Assembly (NCBI GenBank): GCA_003313425.1
Contig: NHZP01000044.1
Coordinates: 62,001 to 126,000 of the forward strand
Direction: 5' to 3'
Source: Pseudopyrenochaeta lycopersici
Taxonomy: Eukaryota > Ascomycota > Dothideomycetes > Pleosporales > Pseudopyrenochaetaceae
DNA: 64,000 bases
The notes beneath the pieces are model-generated. The model saw only the letters and a list, made by a program, of their open reading frames with translations. It was not told the DNA's origin and searched no databases. Below, piece by piece: positions 35,521-47,226 of the stretch (position 1 is its first letter; every line of letters starts with the position of its first letter). The translations under genes were made by a program, and so were the position numbers.

Positions 35521-36731
35521 GTTGGACCACGCACTAGCAAGGTAGTAGCGACCGGTATGGAGGAGTGAAGATGCTGTGGTGCTGAGCTGACGAGGTGGGC
35601 GAATAGGTGTAGTGGTTGCTTGATGTCGTGCACGAGGTGTAAATAGGAATGACAGGCTGAGTAAAGAGCAGCAATGGTGGAACAAGAGACGGCGAGGATG
35701 AGAGGGCAAGTTTATAAGTGAGAAGAAGGGCCCGCGGGCGGAGGAGATTACATGCGTGGTACTATCTGGACGGTCCTGCTGCCTTCACCTTCAACCCCGC
35801 AAACAAACGGCAACAGGAATGACGGGCCAATCACCAGAGCAACTGAGTGGAGAAAGAGCGATGCAGCAGCGAGGCAAAACCAGCGTCGAGGCAGCAGATG
35901 TTTGTACGACATCAACGGGCCATGGGACGCCCCTAAACGCTTGACCGTAACGAGATGCTGAATTCTGAATAGTCGGCTCCCTGCCTTGCAACTTTCCGTT
36001 TGTGATTTGAATTAAGCGTGTCACCGAGCACTTACTAGCGACATGGTACTCGCAGTCATGCGTGAGCATTGTTCACAGAGTGCGGCCTCCCTTGTAAAGC
36101 CAACCACCCTTGCGGTGATCTCGAGATATACTGGGTTAGTATGCAGAAAGAGCACATCAAGTACGCCTGAGACACAGAGAATATGACGTCAATGATTGGA
36201 GGTGAGGAGAGCGTGAAACCCAGTTGAAGTAGGTTGACCATCTCCGACTATATTTCAGGCCTTTAAACTGTCCAATCCCGGTGCGAAACATTTGGATAGT
36301 GACATGGCCACACGTACGGAACGGACCGCATGCCTTCTCCACTTCCCTCGTATAGAGTGCATACGATATTCTTGTTTCTTCTCACACGCCTTGAGGTTTC
36401 CAAACAGCCCCATTTGATGTATCTGATTTCCCTCGGGTGCTCCTTTGACAGACACATTATGATAGCCAATCGCAGCTCGTGGCACCCAACGTCACAAGGT
36501 GATCAATTTCATGAAAATACATTTGTACGAGTTCAAGGCTCGCACAGGGCCATTCCCGCCGTCAAGGCGTCCATTTCAAGGCACTTGGTCCGGTACCGCT
36601 ATGCGGGAGACCAGGGAGTATTTTGCCGCAAACATTGTGGCAGCATGTGCCGGTGGGAGGCTACATCAAGTTCTTGAAGATTCGACCATTCCAGAGGTTC
36701 GAGAGAAAATCGACATTGTCGCGTAGTCGCT
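35521..36731. other. Intergenic, 1.2 kb, between CAP and SSN3
   Basis: It holds the CAP promoter (left) and the SSN3 3' flank (right). A plus-strand frame ending at 36726 has some protein-like composition but no start, splice or family support, so I do not call it. Confidence 0.45.
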
Positions 36732-37992
36732 TCACCCTTCCTTCAAGCGCTTGGCAGCCCGTCCGAGGATGGAGTCGTCCGGCAGTCCACTTCTCTTGGT
36801 CCCTGGTAGACTTGATGTGCGGATGTCATTGTCCTCTTGACTGACTCTTCGAACTGGATATTTAATCTTGGAATCCTCGAAGCAGTTTTCCGTCGGTTTG
36901 CCATGTACGGTGAAGTAGGAGTGCTCGAGCGCCTTTTCTGCCGTCAGACGTTTCTGAGGATCGTATTCCAGCAGTTGCTTGAGCAATGATAGTCCTTCAG
37001 GCCCAGGAGTATCCGGGCCACTACCAATGGGATACTGATTATTATTGAGCGTTTGGTGATACCATCTCTCGAGGCCATCGCCACTTTGTGGACGCGGAAA
37101 TCGTGCAGCGTTTCCTGTGAGAAGAGACGATAGTTGAGAATATTCTGGCATGGCGTTCAACAGAGGCCAGCGGTCCTTGCTTGGCATCCCCATAATCTCT
37201 ACAATCTTCTGCATCTGATTCCGCTGGAATGGAACTGTCTTCTTGCTGTCCATCTTGGCCTCTTCCCCCTTGAAGATTGGGCGAAGCGACAGTAGCTCGG
37301 CGAAGATGCATCCAACAGCCCACAGATCAACTGCTGGAGTGTAGTGGCGGCTGCCAAGCAGGAGCTCAGGCGCACGATACCAGATTGTAACGACAACCTT
37401 GTCACCCGAGAACAATGACTGCAGTGGCTTGTAAAACAGGCGGGCAAGGCCCAAGTCGCCAATCTTTACCTTTCCCACGCTGGTGACCATGATGTTGGCA
37501 GGCTTCAGGTCTCGGTGCATGACCCAGTTCCTGTGGAGGTAGACGAGACCTTGCAGGAGCTGATATAGAATGGACTTGATGGTACGCGCAGGTATGGCCT
37601 GGCGTTGGGGTTGATTGTGGTGGTGAATGATCTGGAGAAGGTCATGCTCTGCATATTCGAACACGATGAAGATGCATTTCTCCTCGAGGATTATCTCCAC
37701 TGTGTGCACGACATTTGGATGGGCTAGCTCAGTGCACAGGGCCATTTCTCGTATAGCCGACTGTGAGATGCCCGAGTACTGGAGTTCACCTTCCTTGTCC
37801 GGCTTGAATCTTTGCATGTTAGCATAAATGGAAATGAGGCACAAAGCGTACTTACTTTTTGATGGCAAATTCTCCAGTGCGGCCATTTTTGCCTTCAACT
37901 TTGTACACTCGTCCATAGGTACCGCTGCTGATGAAGCCGACAATCTTGTAGCGCTCGTTGACCCGCTTCTTTGTGTTGTAGCCGGTAAACAT
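36732..37992 (-). CDS. SSN3: CDK8-type cyclin-dependent kinase of the Mediator kinase module, 404 aa
   Basis: Exons 37992-37856 and 37809-36732 join through a 46-nt intron. The start MFTGYNTKKRVNERYKIVGF leads into the glycine loop ISSGTYGRVYK and the catalytic lysine in FAIKKFK. The helix-C region is SGISQSAIREMAL, as in Srb10/CDK8. The hinge is VFEYAEHDLLQII. HRDLKPANIM, then GDLGLARLF (the DLG in place of DFG is a CDK8-like feature) and VVTIWYRAPELLLG complete the core. KMDSKKTVPFQRNQM is a fungal Ssn3 signature. With its cyclin Ssn8 it phosphorylates RNA polymerase II and transcription factors and represses or tunes genes for sporulation, stress and nutrient use. The C-terminal basic tail ends in KRLKEG. 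Confidence 0.95.
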
Positions 37993-38796
37993 GGCCTGGG
38001 CAGAGTCTGCGGGATCTGCTCGAGCACAGGCTTAGCATTTGCGCCAGAAATGCCAAAAGTGGATGAAATGAGATGCGAGAGACTGGGGGAAGCGCTGGCA
38101 ACATGAAAAGTCGGGAAAACGAGCGTGTCGGCGTGGTCAGAGCGAGCTCCTGCAAGGCTGCCGGAACAACAATCAAGCGGAGCAGGCAGTCATGATCAGC
38201 AGATGCGGGCGGGCGAGGGGGAGCGAGAGCGAGAGCGAGCAAGGGGATTTAATGCTGAGGCTAAGGGGAAGGAGAGCAGACACGACAGCACGCATAACAA
38301 GACGCCGGGGACGACGAGACGCTGGCAAAAGAAACACGGACCGTTGAAGGCGGCAACGACGCCTTTGCGCAGGGCGGCACGGGCGGATGCAGCAGCTGAT
38401 GGCGGGCCACCCGAAGATGGGGGATTCGACGGCTGGCTCATCTTTGGGCATCGCCTGCAACCCGTCTAGTTGTTCTCCACCGTCGGCAGATGGCGCAGAG
38501 GGCAGGGCAGGGCCGGGCGGGACTGGGCTCCGGCGACGATCAAGAGGATGTCTGGCCTGTGGCTTGTGCCGCTGGCCGGGCGCGAGGTCGAGCGCTACAG
38601 GTGCAAGGGCAGGTCTGGCATGCTCTGCGTGAACGGTTTGGCCGTGGAATGGAGAGGAGTTGAGGAGCCGTCCAGGATATCTTGATCCTTGACTTGAGCG
38701 GTCGTCTTCCCCGCAGAGCCTCATCTCGAGCCAACCACAGCCGCCTGTCTCGGAGCTACCAGCTCTCGACAGCTCCTCCCTTCTGCAGCCCTCACC
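37993..38796. promoter_or_regulatory. SSN3 / MFS-transporter divergent region
   Basis: The 804 bp between start codons hold both promoters. A short GA-rich direct run (GAGCGAGAGCGAGAGCGAGC) lies at 38220-38240. GC-rich open frames on both strands here are not supported as genes. Confidence 0.5.
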
Positions 38797-40383
38797 ATGA
38801 GCCCCCGAACGTGGTTGCGCGACCTGACGGGCTACTTTGTCTACATCCTCCTCGTCGCCACCCTTGGCCCGTTGCTGTTCGGCTTCCACCTGGTAGGTTG
38901 CGCCTCCCCCGCCGGCCACGACTCTCGTCTGACCCAGCCCAGTCTGAGCTGAATGCACCCGAAGATGTCATCCGCTGCAAGAAAAAGTCCATTACCTCTG
39001 CCACTGCCGCCGCCGCCAGCCTCCCACAATGCATCGCGATGAGCCCCACCGAGTGGGGGGTCGTAGGCTCCATGTACACGCTGGGAGGCCTCATAGGAGC
39101 GCTCTCGGCAGGACCGCTGGCCGGCAGGTTCGGCCGGCTTAGGACCATGCAGATTACCACCGTCTTCTTCACAATCGGGCCCGTCTTCGAGGCCTTGAGC
39201 CCGAGTATTGCCGTCATGGCATTTGGCCGGCTGCTGTCGGGCGTGGGCGCAGGTGCCTCTGTGGTCATTGTCCCCCTCTACATCTCGGAAATCGCACCGC
39301 CTGCCGAAAAGGGCTTCTTTGGCGCCTTCACGCAGATCATGTGCAATGTCGGCATCCTCATCACCCAGTTGCTTGGCTACTTCCTGAGCCACGACTCGTA
39401 CTGGAGGCTCATCTTGGCTGTCGGTGGTCTCATCGGAGCCGTGCAGGCGCTGGGGCTGTTCTTGTCCGTCGAGAGTCCCAAGTACCTCGCAGAGCAGGGC
39501 AACATTTCGCTTGCAAAGAAGACGCTGCGAAAGATCAGGGGCGAGCTCGCCGACATCGACGATGAGATGGCCAATTGGGGCGTTGCAGGTGTGGAAGAGG
39601 TGAATGGTGCGTACTTTCAGGCACAATACACCCCAAAATACACTCAAGAGACAGGCTGACCCCACTACAGAAGAGGAGCAGACGCTTCTAAATAACGAAG
39701 ACGGCGCAGCTGCAACCACACCGAAACAAGCCGACAAGGACGAAACACTGAGCATCCTACAAGTCTTCCGCCACGACGACTACCAAGCTGCTGCCATTGC
39801 TGTCATCATGGTCATGCTTGCCCAACAATTCAGTGGAATCAACAGCATCGTCATGTACGGTGTGTCTCTGTTGGCTGGCCTACTCGAGTCCAACTCTGCC
39901 CTGCTCAACCTCGCCGTCTCTGCGCTCAACATCCTCGTCACCGCAGGATGTGCTCCCCTCGCCGACAAGCTGGGCCGCAAGACGTGTCTCCTGAACTCGC
40001 TTGCTGGCATGGGCATCAGCTCGCTCCTCCTTGCCATCGGTATCATCAAGTCAGTCCCCATCCTCTCCGCCGTTGCCGTGCTGCTCTTCGTTGCAAGCTT
40101 TGGCCTTGGCCTTGGCCCAGTGCCCTTTATCCTTGCGAGCGAACTCGTCGGCCCAGACGCTGTCGACGCGACGCAGAGTATTGCCCTTGGGGCCAATTGG
40201 ATCGCTACGTTTATTGTTGCGCAGTTCTTCCCGCTGGCGAGCGCAAAGCTGCACGGAAAGGTCTATTTCATTTTTGCGGCGCTGTCAGCTTTCTTTTTTG
40301 CTTTCATTTCGTGGTATGTGCCAGAGACAAAGGGCAAGAAGAACGCAGACGAAGTTTGGGGCAGAGAGCGGCGAGTGGATTGA
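38797..40383 (+). CDS. MFS sugar-transporter-family protein, 490 aa
   Basis: Exons 38797-38892, 38943-39606 and 39671-40383 join in frame. Twelve hydrophobic segments are seen. The first (YFVYILLVATLGPLLFGF) is followed by SELNAPEDVI, as in fungal hexose-transporter relatives. The family motifs are LAGRFGRLRTM after TM2, GRLLSGVGAGASVVIVPLYISEIAP (sugar-transport signature), QQFSGINSIVMYG in TM7, DKLGRKTCL, and PETKGK near the end. Yeast Vps73/Ybr241c is the closest type I can name from memory. The substrate cannot be read, and it may sit in the vacuolar rather than plasma membrane. An acidic loop after TM6 (EEEQTLLNNEDG) carries a dileucine-like signal consistent with vacuolar sorting. Confidence 0.88.
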
Positions 40384-40788
40384 GGGCCGGCATGGTATGT
40401 AGGGAACTGGTGATGACGTCGGGTGGCACCAGCGCGGAGATGACAGGCCGAAAGTAAACGCATTGCAGGTGGCATGCACAGCGATTATGACCAATTTACT
40501 GCACACGAACTGCATTACACAATTTCAACGGCTGACTGAGACGTTCGTGCTTACTTATGCGATCTTTGGCCGAGCCGGCTCGGTTCCGCAACGCTCGCAA
40601 GAGCCATAGCCGGCGTCGGAAACATGAATCCCTGCACCCCACGGTATATCCCTCGGTGTCCGCAGGTCATTAGCACGACATCGGGCCTTGCCCTTGTTAC
40701 AACATGCGCAGAGCTCTTTAGACCTGGTTGCACTTTTTTCCCTTTTTTTTTTTTTTCTGCGCCGCTCCCAATTCCCACCACATCAAAC

Positions 40789-42046
40789 ATGCCTGCCCTG
40801 CCAGACCTCCCAGCGCACGCTTCCCCAGACCTGCCGCCGCTTTATTCACCGCAACCCACGAGTCCCGCACGAGACGGATTCGACTTCCAAACCTCGGCAC
40901 CAGATTACGCCAAACATGACCGCCTCACGAGAATTGCGAGCCACGACCCGCCCGCGTCGATAATATCGCCCGCCTTTACGCCTCCAGCAACCCCGGGCGT
41001 CTCCACGCCTTCACATCCGCGCCCACCCCGCTCTGTGCCAGTCGACACGTCCATCCACTCTGACTCGCCGCGGCCGGAGCTCTTGCAGAAGCTGCCAGAA
41101 GTAGAATGCGAGGTGCGCGCGCGGATCCCCACAACCACGGGGCACGAGATGTGGCTGCACGTGTATCGGAACAACGTGGACACAAAGGAGCACTTGGCGA
41201 TTGTCTTTGGCAGCCAAATACGCTCACGGTCACTGGATGCTGAGCGGCCGGGAGAGACAGAACTGGACCGCATGACCCGCGGCGCATATGTTGGCCGGCT
41301 ATATCCTGGCCGAACAAGCTCGCGGGTTGAGCAGCTCAAACGAGCCGAAGGCGTGCCCACAAAACGGAGGCCAGAAAGCGAGTTTGCACATGTCGATCAG
41401 AACAATGGCCTTTTGTCGCCCTCGTCTGCGTCGTCGGAGAACGGGGATGTTCAGCCCATCTCGAGTTCCGAGTTGCCCCTCGTCCGGATCCACTCCGAAT
41501 GCTACACGGGCGAAACCGTCTGGTCTGCGCGCTGCGATTGCGGGGAGCAGTTGGACGAGGCAGCGCGCTTGATGGCTGATCCTAATCTGTCGCCATCTGG
41601 AGGCGCAGTCATCTACCTTCGACAAGAAGGCCGGGGAATTGGACTCGGCGAAAAGCTCAAAGCATACAACCTGCAAGATCTGGGCAACGACACGTACGAA
41701 GCGAATATTTTACTACGGCATCCAGCAGACGCCCGGAGTTATGGGCTTGCCACGGCTATGCTCATGGATCTTGGCCTACACGGAGACAGGGGGATCAGGC
41801 TATTGACAAACAACCCGGATAAGGTACATGCTGTGGAGGGGCCGAATAGGGAGGTTGTGGTGAGAGAAAGGGTTGCCATGGTGCCGATTGCTTGGAAGAC
41901 GGGCGGTACCAAGGGAATCAAGAGCGAGGAAGTAGAGAAATACTTGAGTACAAAGGTAAGCATTATTGAAGTTTGACATTGCTAAATGCAGAATGCTGAT
42001 TTAAACGCAGATTGAAAAGTTCAAGCACATGCTAGACCAAAAATGA
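40789..42046 (+). CDS. RIB1: GTP cyclohydrolase II, 400 aa
   Basis: Exons 40789-41955 and 42011-42046 join to end in [20 protein letters not shown]. An in-frame ATG lies at 40624, but the sequence between contains a poly-T/pyrimidine run encoding a Phe string, so 40789 (MPALPDLP) is the better start. Residues 1-110 are Pro/Ser-rich, as in fungal Rib1. The catalytic part shows [20 protein letters not shown], whose three Cys bind zinc, then [22 protein letters not shown] and NDTYEAN, and [10 protein letters not shown]. The enzyme opens GTP to 2,5-diamino-6-ribosylamino-4(3H)-pyrimidinone 5'-phosphate, the first step of riboflavin synthesis, in the cytosol. An extra 60-residue segment (about 215-260) before the zinc site is Ser-rich. 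Confidence 0.95.
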
Positions 42047-42477
42047 TGATTAATTAGCCTTTTGTATACCCCTCAGACATGACGCCGTTGAATGAAAACT
42101 ACATTCCGGTACTAGACAGCTAGCATTAGCGAGTTACTACACTATGAATTGTATACATACATACAGATCTCGGCCTCAATCTCTTCGCATCTCATGAGAC
42201 ACTGCCATGATAGGGATTCAAGAATATTAGGAACCATGCCAAGATCCCACTGTGGGAAGCGAGTCGACGAAAAAAGGATTTTACCATATGAAGACTTGAT
42301 TTCGGACTGGTTAATGCTCTCAAGCCATGGCGATACGAAATGAACCCGGCTGCAGCCCCAAGCGCCCGAATGGTGAGGCTGAAACGGGGAATTGATCACC
42401 AAACTTTCAGCTGACTTTGAACAACTATCCTCTCTCATTCACATGAACGCTGTCTTTCTTGAAAACGACTAGATGCA

Positions 42478-43590
42478 ATGACTCTCCACCTTGCCATTCC
42501 GCCAACAACCTCAGATCCCCTCGGTATTGCCAAGGTCAGTGGGCTATACGGCAATGGCGCATGGACTGGCTGGTTCATTACATTGCTCACCTCCTGGATT
42601 GGGATCCTCTGCAACCCCGCGGCGAAGAATTACCACGACTTGTTCATCCACCTCATCTACACGAATTGGGCTGCAGTGGACGTCTGCCGGCAACTGTACG
42701 CGCTTCGATCACTGAGTGCTGAGGCTCGAGAAGTTGAAAGCCCCCTGTTCGGCGCCATGTCCGCCGCATTCACCGTAACCTTCTGGGGCCTCGTCCATGC
42801 CGTCTTCCAGCTCATTTTCTGCATCAGCGCTGGTCACAATCGTCGAGCCGAACAGTCAGTGCGGCAATGCTTCTACCAGCGCCATACGATACTTGTTTAC
42901 GGACTGCTTCTCCCTTCTTCGGCACTCATAGCCGTCTTCTTTGCACTGCCCGGAACCGGAACCTCACCATCTGAGTATGATTTTTCACGTGTACTTCCTG
43001 CACTCTACTATGACGGTGTGGGAACATCATTCCATTTCTATGCCATACACGGCGCCTGCGCGACTGCACAATGGGTCCTTGCTTTGGCCATCATGCTTAT
43101 TGTCATTGAATGGCATGTGGTTACTGATTGGGACATAAGAGGAGTACCGATAGTCGCGCATTTTCCTGCTGTCGTTTTCTTCTTGTTCTCAAGCGGCAAT
43201 TACCAGTGGTTTAAGCTGATGCCTTGGTGGTTTCCTCAATCCTGGTTCCCTTGGATGTTCACAAATATCTTGCTGGCCTACCTTACTGCACTGATGGTTA
43301 GTCCGTTACTCGTCGTTGGCTACGCGGCCAAGGTCATTGGCTCTGGTGGGAAGCTCGTCCATAGAAGCTGTGTCTTTATGCCCTGTGCGCCTCAGGGTGT
43401 CGGAGAATGGGACCAAGCCTTTGCACTGCTATGCAGCCTGGCGATCTTCGTATACGAGGTTGGTCCACTGTTTGTTCCATTCCTTCGAAGGAAGAGAAGA
43501 CCTATGAGTGAGTACTATCTTTTTGTAGTGTTGAGAATACTCTAATCCCATCTAGAACCTTTTGCACCCCATCGATCACTCAGCGTTTGA
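42478..43590 (+). CDS. Polytopic membrane protein, copy A of a tandem pair, about 354 aa
   Basis: Exon 1 is 42478-43507. A 48-nt intron (GTGAGT donor, CTCTAAT branch, CTAG end) leads to a short last exon at 43556-43590, giving tail KPFAPHRSLSV. Without splicing the frame stops at 43545. Six or seven hydrophobic segments are seen. Signature stretches are VSGLYGNGAWTGW, YTNWAAVD, AAFTVTFWGLVH, RVLPALYYDG and SCVFMPCAPQGVGEWDQAFA. All of these recur in the next gene. No characterised family is recognised; the conserved Asn-Trp, Phe-Trp-Gly and Cys-Ala-Pro-Gln motifs within or beside membrane segments suggest a defined fold. RIB1 lies upstream and the heme-oxygenase-like gene downstream, but neither explains it. 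Confidence 0.78.
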
Positions 43591-43863
43591 ACAACGTCCA
43601 CAAAACATGGCTCGAGGTTCGGCTTGTTATCAAAGCTACGCTTTGTCTCAGGTTCGCCCTTAAGCGCCCACCAGCCAAATGAGTTTCGAGCATAGCCACA
43701 CTGAGGCTGAAACATGGCAATATTTCGAATACCTCACTTAAGCTCGAAAAGCACTTGAGCTTGCGTCACGGATGTCAGTCCACTCTGCAGCTCCTCTACA
43801 GTACTATTATCGAAGCACACAGGAGATTTTGTCCTCTGCGGTGTTTCACATACTTCGATTACA

Positions 43864-44814
43864 ATGGCCGACGACCTCCTGGACATAAGCCAAGTCAGTG
43901 GTTTCTATGGGCCTGGGGCCTGGGCAGCGTGGTACCTTTCTCTGCTTGCATCATGGATGGCAATCATTCGAGGCGACTACACGCACAATGTCCATCACAT
44001 TGGACATATGTTGTACACAAATTGGGCCTCGTTCGATCTCTACCGTCGCGCTCTTCACTTATCTGGAGACAATCATATTGGCGATGGCGAAAGAGGCCGG
44101 TTAGCTGCAGCCTTCGCAGTCACATTCTGGGGTCAATTTCACGGCTTGGCACAACTTGTATTCTGCTTCCATGATACTAGAACGGAAAGTCGTCGGTCGA
44201 AAAGTCCAGCAGACATCAGACGTCGCACTAGGATTCTTCTATGTGGTCTGGATTTCCCTTCGCTGGCCGTCCTATGTTTTATTACCAAGGTCCTCACAAA
44301 GATGAACGGGGGCACCGGGAGCAAAGGACGCATGCTGATTCCAGCACTATACTTTGACGGTATCACGCACAAGCATCACCATGTTATCCTGCTTATTGTA
44401 TCGTCCCTCATGGCCGCGCAAGGCATGGTCATCCATTCCCTGGTAGGCTTGATGATCGCCAGGTTCTTTCCTGCCAATATACCCTTCAGTCCATCCACGT
44501 TCAGACTCGTAAAGAGACTGACTGTAACGATATATGGAGCATCAATCCTTGTCCAGCTATACTCGGCAACCCTTTACCTCGTACGGCTCATGGCGACAAG
44601 CGGGGAAATCTATCAGCAAAGTTGCTACTTCATGCCTTGCGCACCCCAAAGCATCAGCGAGGTGGACCAGGCATTTGCAGTTTTTTTCGCGTTGTTCATG
44701 GTACTGTACGAGTTTGGGCCAAAATTGGTTTGGCCAATGTTGGCAGACAGCTATTCGTGGTGGAGGATTATGCATAGTGAGGATTCAGTTCTGAAAGCGG
44801 GCAGTTTGTTGTGA
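43864..44814 (+). CDS. Polytopic membrane protein, copy B of a tandem pair, 316 aa
   Basis: A single exon beginning MADDLLDISQVSGFYGPGAW. It aligns by eye with copy A along its length: VSGFYGPGAWAAW, YTNWASFD, AAFAVTFWGQFHGLAQLVFC, MLIPALYFDGI, SCYFMPCAPQSISEVDQAFAVFFAL and YEFGPKLV. Overall identity looks like roughly one third, so the duplication is old. The gap between the two genes is 273 bp, which must hold the copy B promoter. An AATAAA at 44862-44867, 48 bp after the stop, is a likely poly(A) signal. Function is unknown. Confidence 0.8.
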   Translation: MADDLLDISQVSGFYGPGAWAAWYLSLLASWMAIIRGDYTHNVHHIGHMLYTNWASFDLYRRALHLSGDNHIGDGERGRLAAAFAVTFWGQFHGLAQLVFCFHDTRTESRRSKSPADIRRRTRILLCGLDFPSLAVLCFITKVLTKMNGGTGSKGRMLIPALYFDGITHKHHHVILLIVSSLMAAQGMVIHSLVGLMIARFFPANIPFSPSTFRLVKRLTVTIYGASILVQLYSATLYLVRLMATSGEIYQQSCYFMPCAPQSISEVDQAFAVFFALFMVLYEFGPKLVWPMLADSYSWWRIMHSEDSVLKAGSLL

Positions 44815-45466
44815 GCCAGACTTGTATTTCATCGTGTCCAACGCGCATTGAGAACAGCGCCAATAAATATGTATTAAGATGGTCCAGTCCACAGCCTTCC
44901 CGTTGGGCGTCAGCTGCAGGGACCACCACGATCTGTATGCCCTCGGCCGTACCCGCGTATCGTACAACTTACAGCCCACAAGGCGCATATCAGGACCCCG
45001 TATGATCGCCAGCTGATGCCTTGGTCCTTCAAAACCCCAGCATCCTTCCTGCTGTCCTCTTCTCTACACCTTCGCTTACTTTTTGTAGTGCTGCCTGCCG
45101 TCGCAATGTCACCTGGCTGCGCATGTCTCTTGTTTGATCCCTGCACGCCCCATGGGCCTCGGCCATTGCATCATCGGACGCCACCATGGAGCCCGCCTTG
45201 AATGTCCGGTGCGTGATGCCGCAATATGGCACCCCACCGCCCCCAAGGCTGGTTTTTTTTCGCCTATCTGCATGCGCCGCGTGCTTTAGACACGAGCCAG
45301 AAGACTAGGCAGCGGTGCGCGTGGGGTTTGCGCGTGCGCAGGGCGTTTGGCTTAAGGTTCGCCGTATTCCCATCCATTTCGACTGTTGGGATGGCCTAGC
45401 GTTGCAAGACGTTGCACAGCACGCAGTTCCACCATAGCCTGTGCTACAACATAGAAGCCCAAAACA
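44815..45466. other. Intergenic, 0.65 kb
   Basis: The 3' end of copy B and the promoter of the heme-oxygenase-like gene. A poly-T run sits near 45252-45260. No gene is seen. Confidence 0.5.
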
Positions 45467-46707
45467 ATGTTGGAGAAACAAGAGGTTGTGGCGGGAGCGG
45501 AGGAGAGAGACGCTGTACCACGGCTGCCTGTGTCTTTATCTGGCGAGATCAATGCGGCAACACGGTATGTTCCTGCCCACCCAATGCCTCGAGGTTCTCG
45601 ACACTGTGAAGGCAGAGTTTCTGACAGTAGAATGTACACAGGACCCTCCATACAGCCCTGAACCGCCTAATAACAAGCCGGCTGCCCCTCGCGCTCCCAC
45701 CGCACACCACCGACCCCACCCTCTACGCAACCGGCCTTTTGCACTTTGCACACGTTTTCCTGACCTTCGAGTCGCTGTGGGCTGACCTTCTGCGCGACCA
45801 CGCCTCGCCTAGCGGTCGACCGGCGTCTCCACTCTCGACCTCGACATATCCACAGGCGCACGACACAGATTTGCCGTCCCCACCAACCTCGCCACTCCTC
45901 TCATATCTACTCGTCAATCCCTACGATGCGCCCTCGCTATTCACCTCCACCCTCGGCGCCCCCACAACGCCATCCCCACAGCTCGCTACTTTTCTGAAAA
46001 CGTTGCGGCCAAGGGGTTTGGTACGCTCAGGGCGGTTGAAGAGAGACTTGGAGTACTTGCTCGGCCTCCACCCAACGGATCTGGAAGTTCTGTTGGCCAA
46101 GTACCCTGGCGACAAGGTTGCAGATTTCTGCACGCATATTCGCAAGAGCGTGAATGAGAAGCCGTGGACGCTGGTGAGCTATGCCTGGTGTTTCTACATG
46201 GCCATTTTCTCGGGTGGACGGTGGATAAGAGGAGCACTATTGCAGGCACCGGCAGAGTTCTGGCCCACAGGCATTGATGAGAAGGAGGGAAGCAGTGCGG
46301 GCTTGGATGAGAGGGGACTGTCATTTTGGCATTTTGCCGGAGCATATGATGGAGAGGATATCAAGGCCGAGTTCAAAGCGCAGCTTTCCGCTGCAGAGGA
46401 TTTGTTCACGTCTGATGAGCGGGTGGACATGATTGAAGAGGCCAAGAATATATTCCGGCTGTCTGCTGCACTCGTTGAAGAGCTGGACGACATGGTTGGA
46501 GCCAGCGTCGCCACGACAGATGGGCAGAAGGAAGCCGTGAATGAAAAGCAGGCACTCATCGACACGGGGGTTGTGAATGGGATGAACGCAAGTCGCATGG
46601 CCAAATCCAGCGACCCAGTCACCACCTTTCTTCGGAAGCCAGAAGTCACGGGCACACTTGTGGCCTTGGGGTGTCTGGCATGTGTTGCCTTGCTGAAGAT
46701 GCAGTGA
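45467..46707 (+). CDS. Heme-oxygenase-like protein with C-terminal membrane anchor, 387 aa
   Basis: Exons 45467-45564 and 45642-46707 join as SGEINAATR-TLHTALNRLI. The His in TLHT sits where heme oxygenases place the proximal heme ligand (the HT motif of the first helix). Later helices match the fold: GLLHFAHVFLTFESLW, LLGLHPTDLEVLLAKYPGDKVADFCTHI, and SYAWCFYMAIFSGGRWIRG, whose S-G-G-R lines the distal heme pocket in the family. One hydrophobic segment, TGTLVALGCLACVALLKM, ends the protein and should anchor it in the ER membrane, as for Hmx1 and human HO-1. Predicted reaction: heme to biliverdin, Fe2+ and CO. Fungal members are divergent, so activity is likely but unproven. The Pro/Ser insert at about 85-110 is unusual. 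Confidence 0.78.
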
Positions 46708-47226
46708 GCGTAGAAGATTTCCTCTTTTTTTTGTTTAAGCGTTGATATGCGGCACAAGCGATTTTCTTCAATTCGGCGAAGGTTATATAGAGAGGTAATG
46801 CCGTTGTACAGCCGCGGTCTCATTGCATGGCGAAGCAGAGAGCTGAGAGATACCCTAGAGCACATTGAGCGCAGTATTTACATGCTGTCGCAATATTTAC
46901 ATCCTGTTTATCAGATATCGACATGGAGGACTTTTGAGGCCATCTTCTGTTCTTGAACGTGTGTGTGAAGTAAGAGCTCGCAGCTTGTTGGAGATAGATT
47001 GCCAGCTGAATAAGCGCCGCGATTGTCAAGATAAGATGGGTCCCAACTACGGCGGGCGGTGCCTGCCAAACGCGCAGTCGCAACGTCAACGTCAACGTTT
47101 CAGTCCCGGCAGGAACAACCAAGCAGCTGTGTCGCTCTTGACCTGACATATTCGGCCCTGGCCCTTTCGCATCCGCCCTCCACAGCCCCTCCTGTCTGGC
47201 GGGACCGTCGCCCTGCAACCGCGGCC
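46708..47226. other. Intergenic, 0.52 kb
   Basis: The 3' end of the heme-oxygenase-like gene and the promoter of the E2 gene. One TTATCAGAT at 46908-46916 matches the iron-responsive GATA-factor consensus on the minus strand, but a single match is expected by chance in a window this size. Confidence 0.4.

Noticed and set aside
36499..36726. Plus-strand frame of about 70 codons with protein-like composition, ending 5 bp from the SSN3 stop
   Set aside because: No family, no splice-supported 5' part and no promoter signal. It could be a last exon, but nothing upstream joins to it.
46908..46916. TTATCAGAT, matching the iron-responsive GATA-factor consensus
   Set aside because: About one such match is expected by chance in 64 kb, and it lies downstream of the heme-oxygenase-like gene, not in its promoter.
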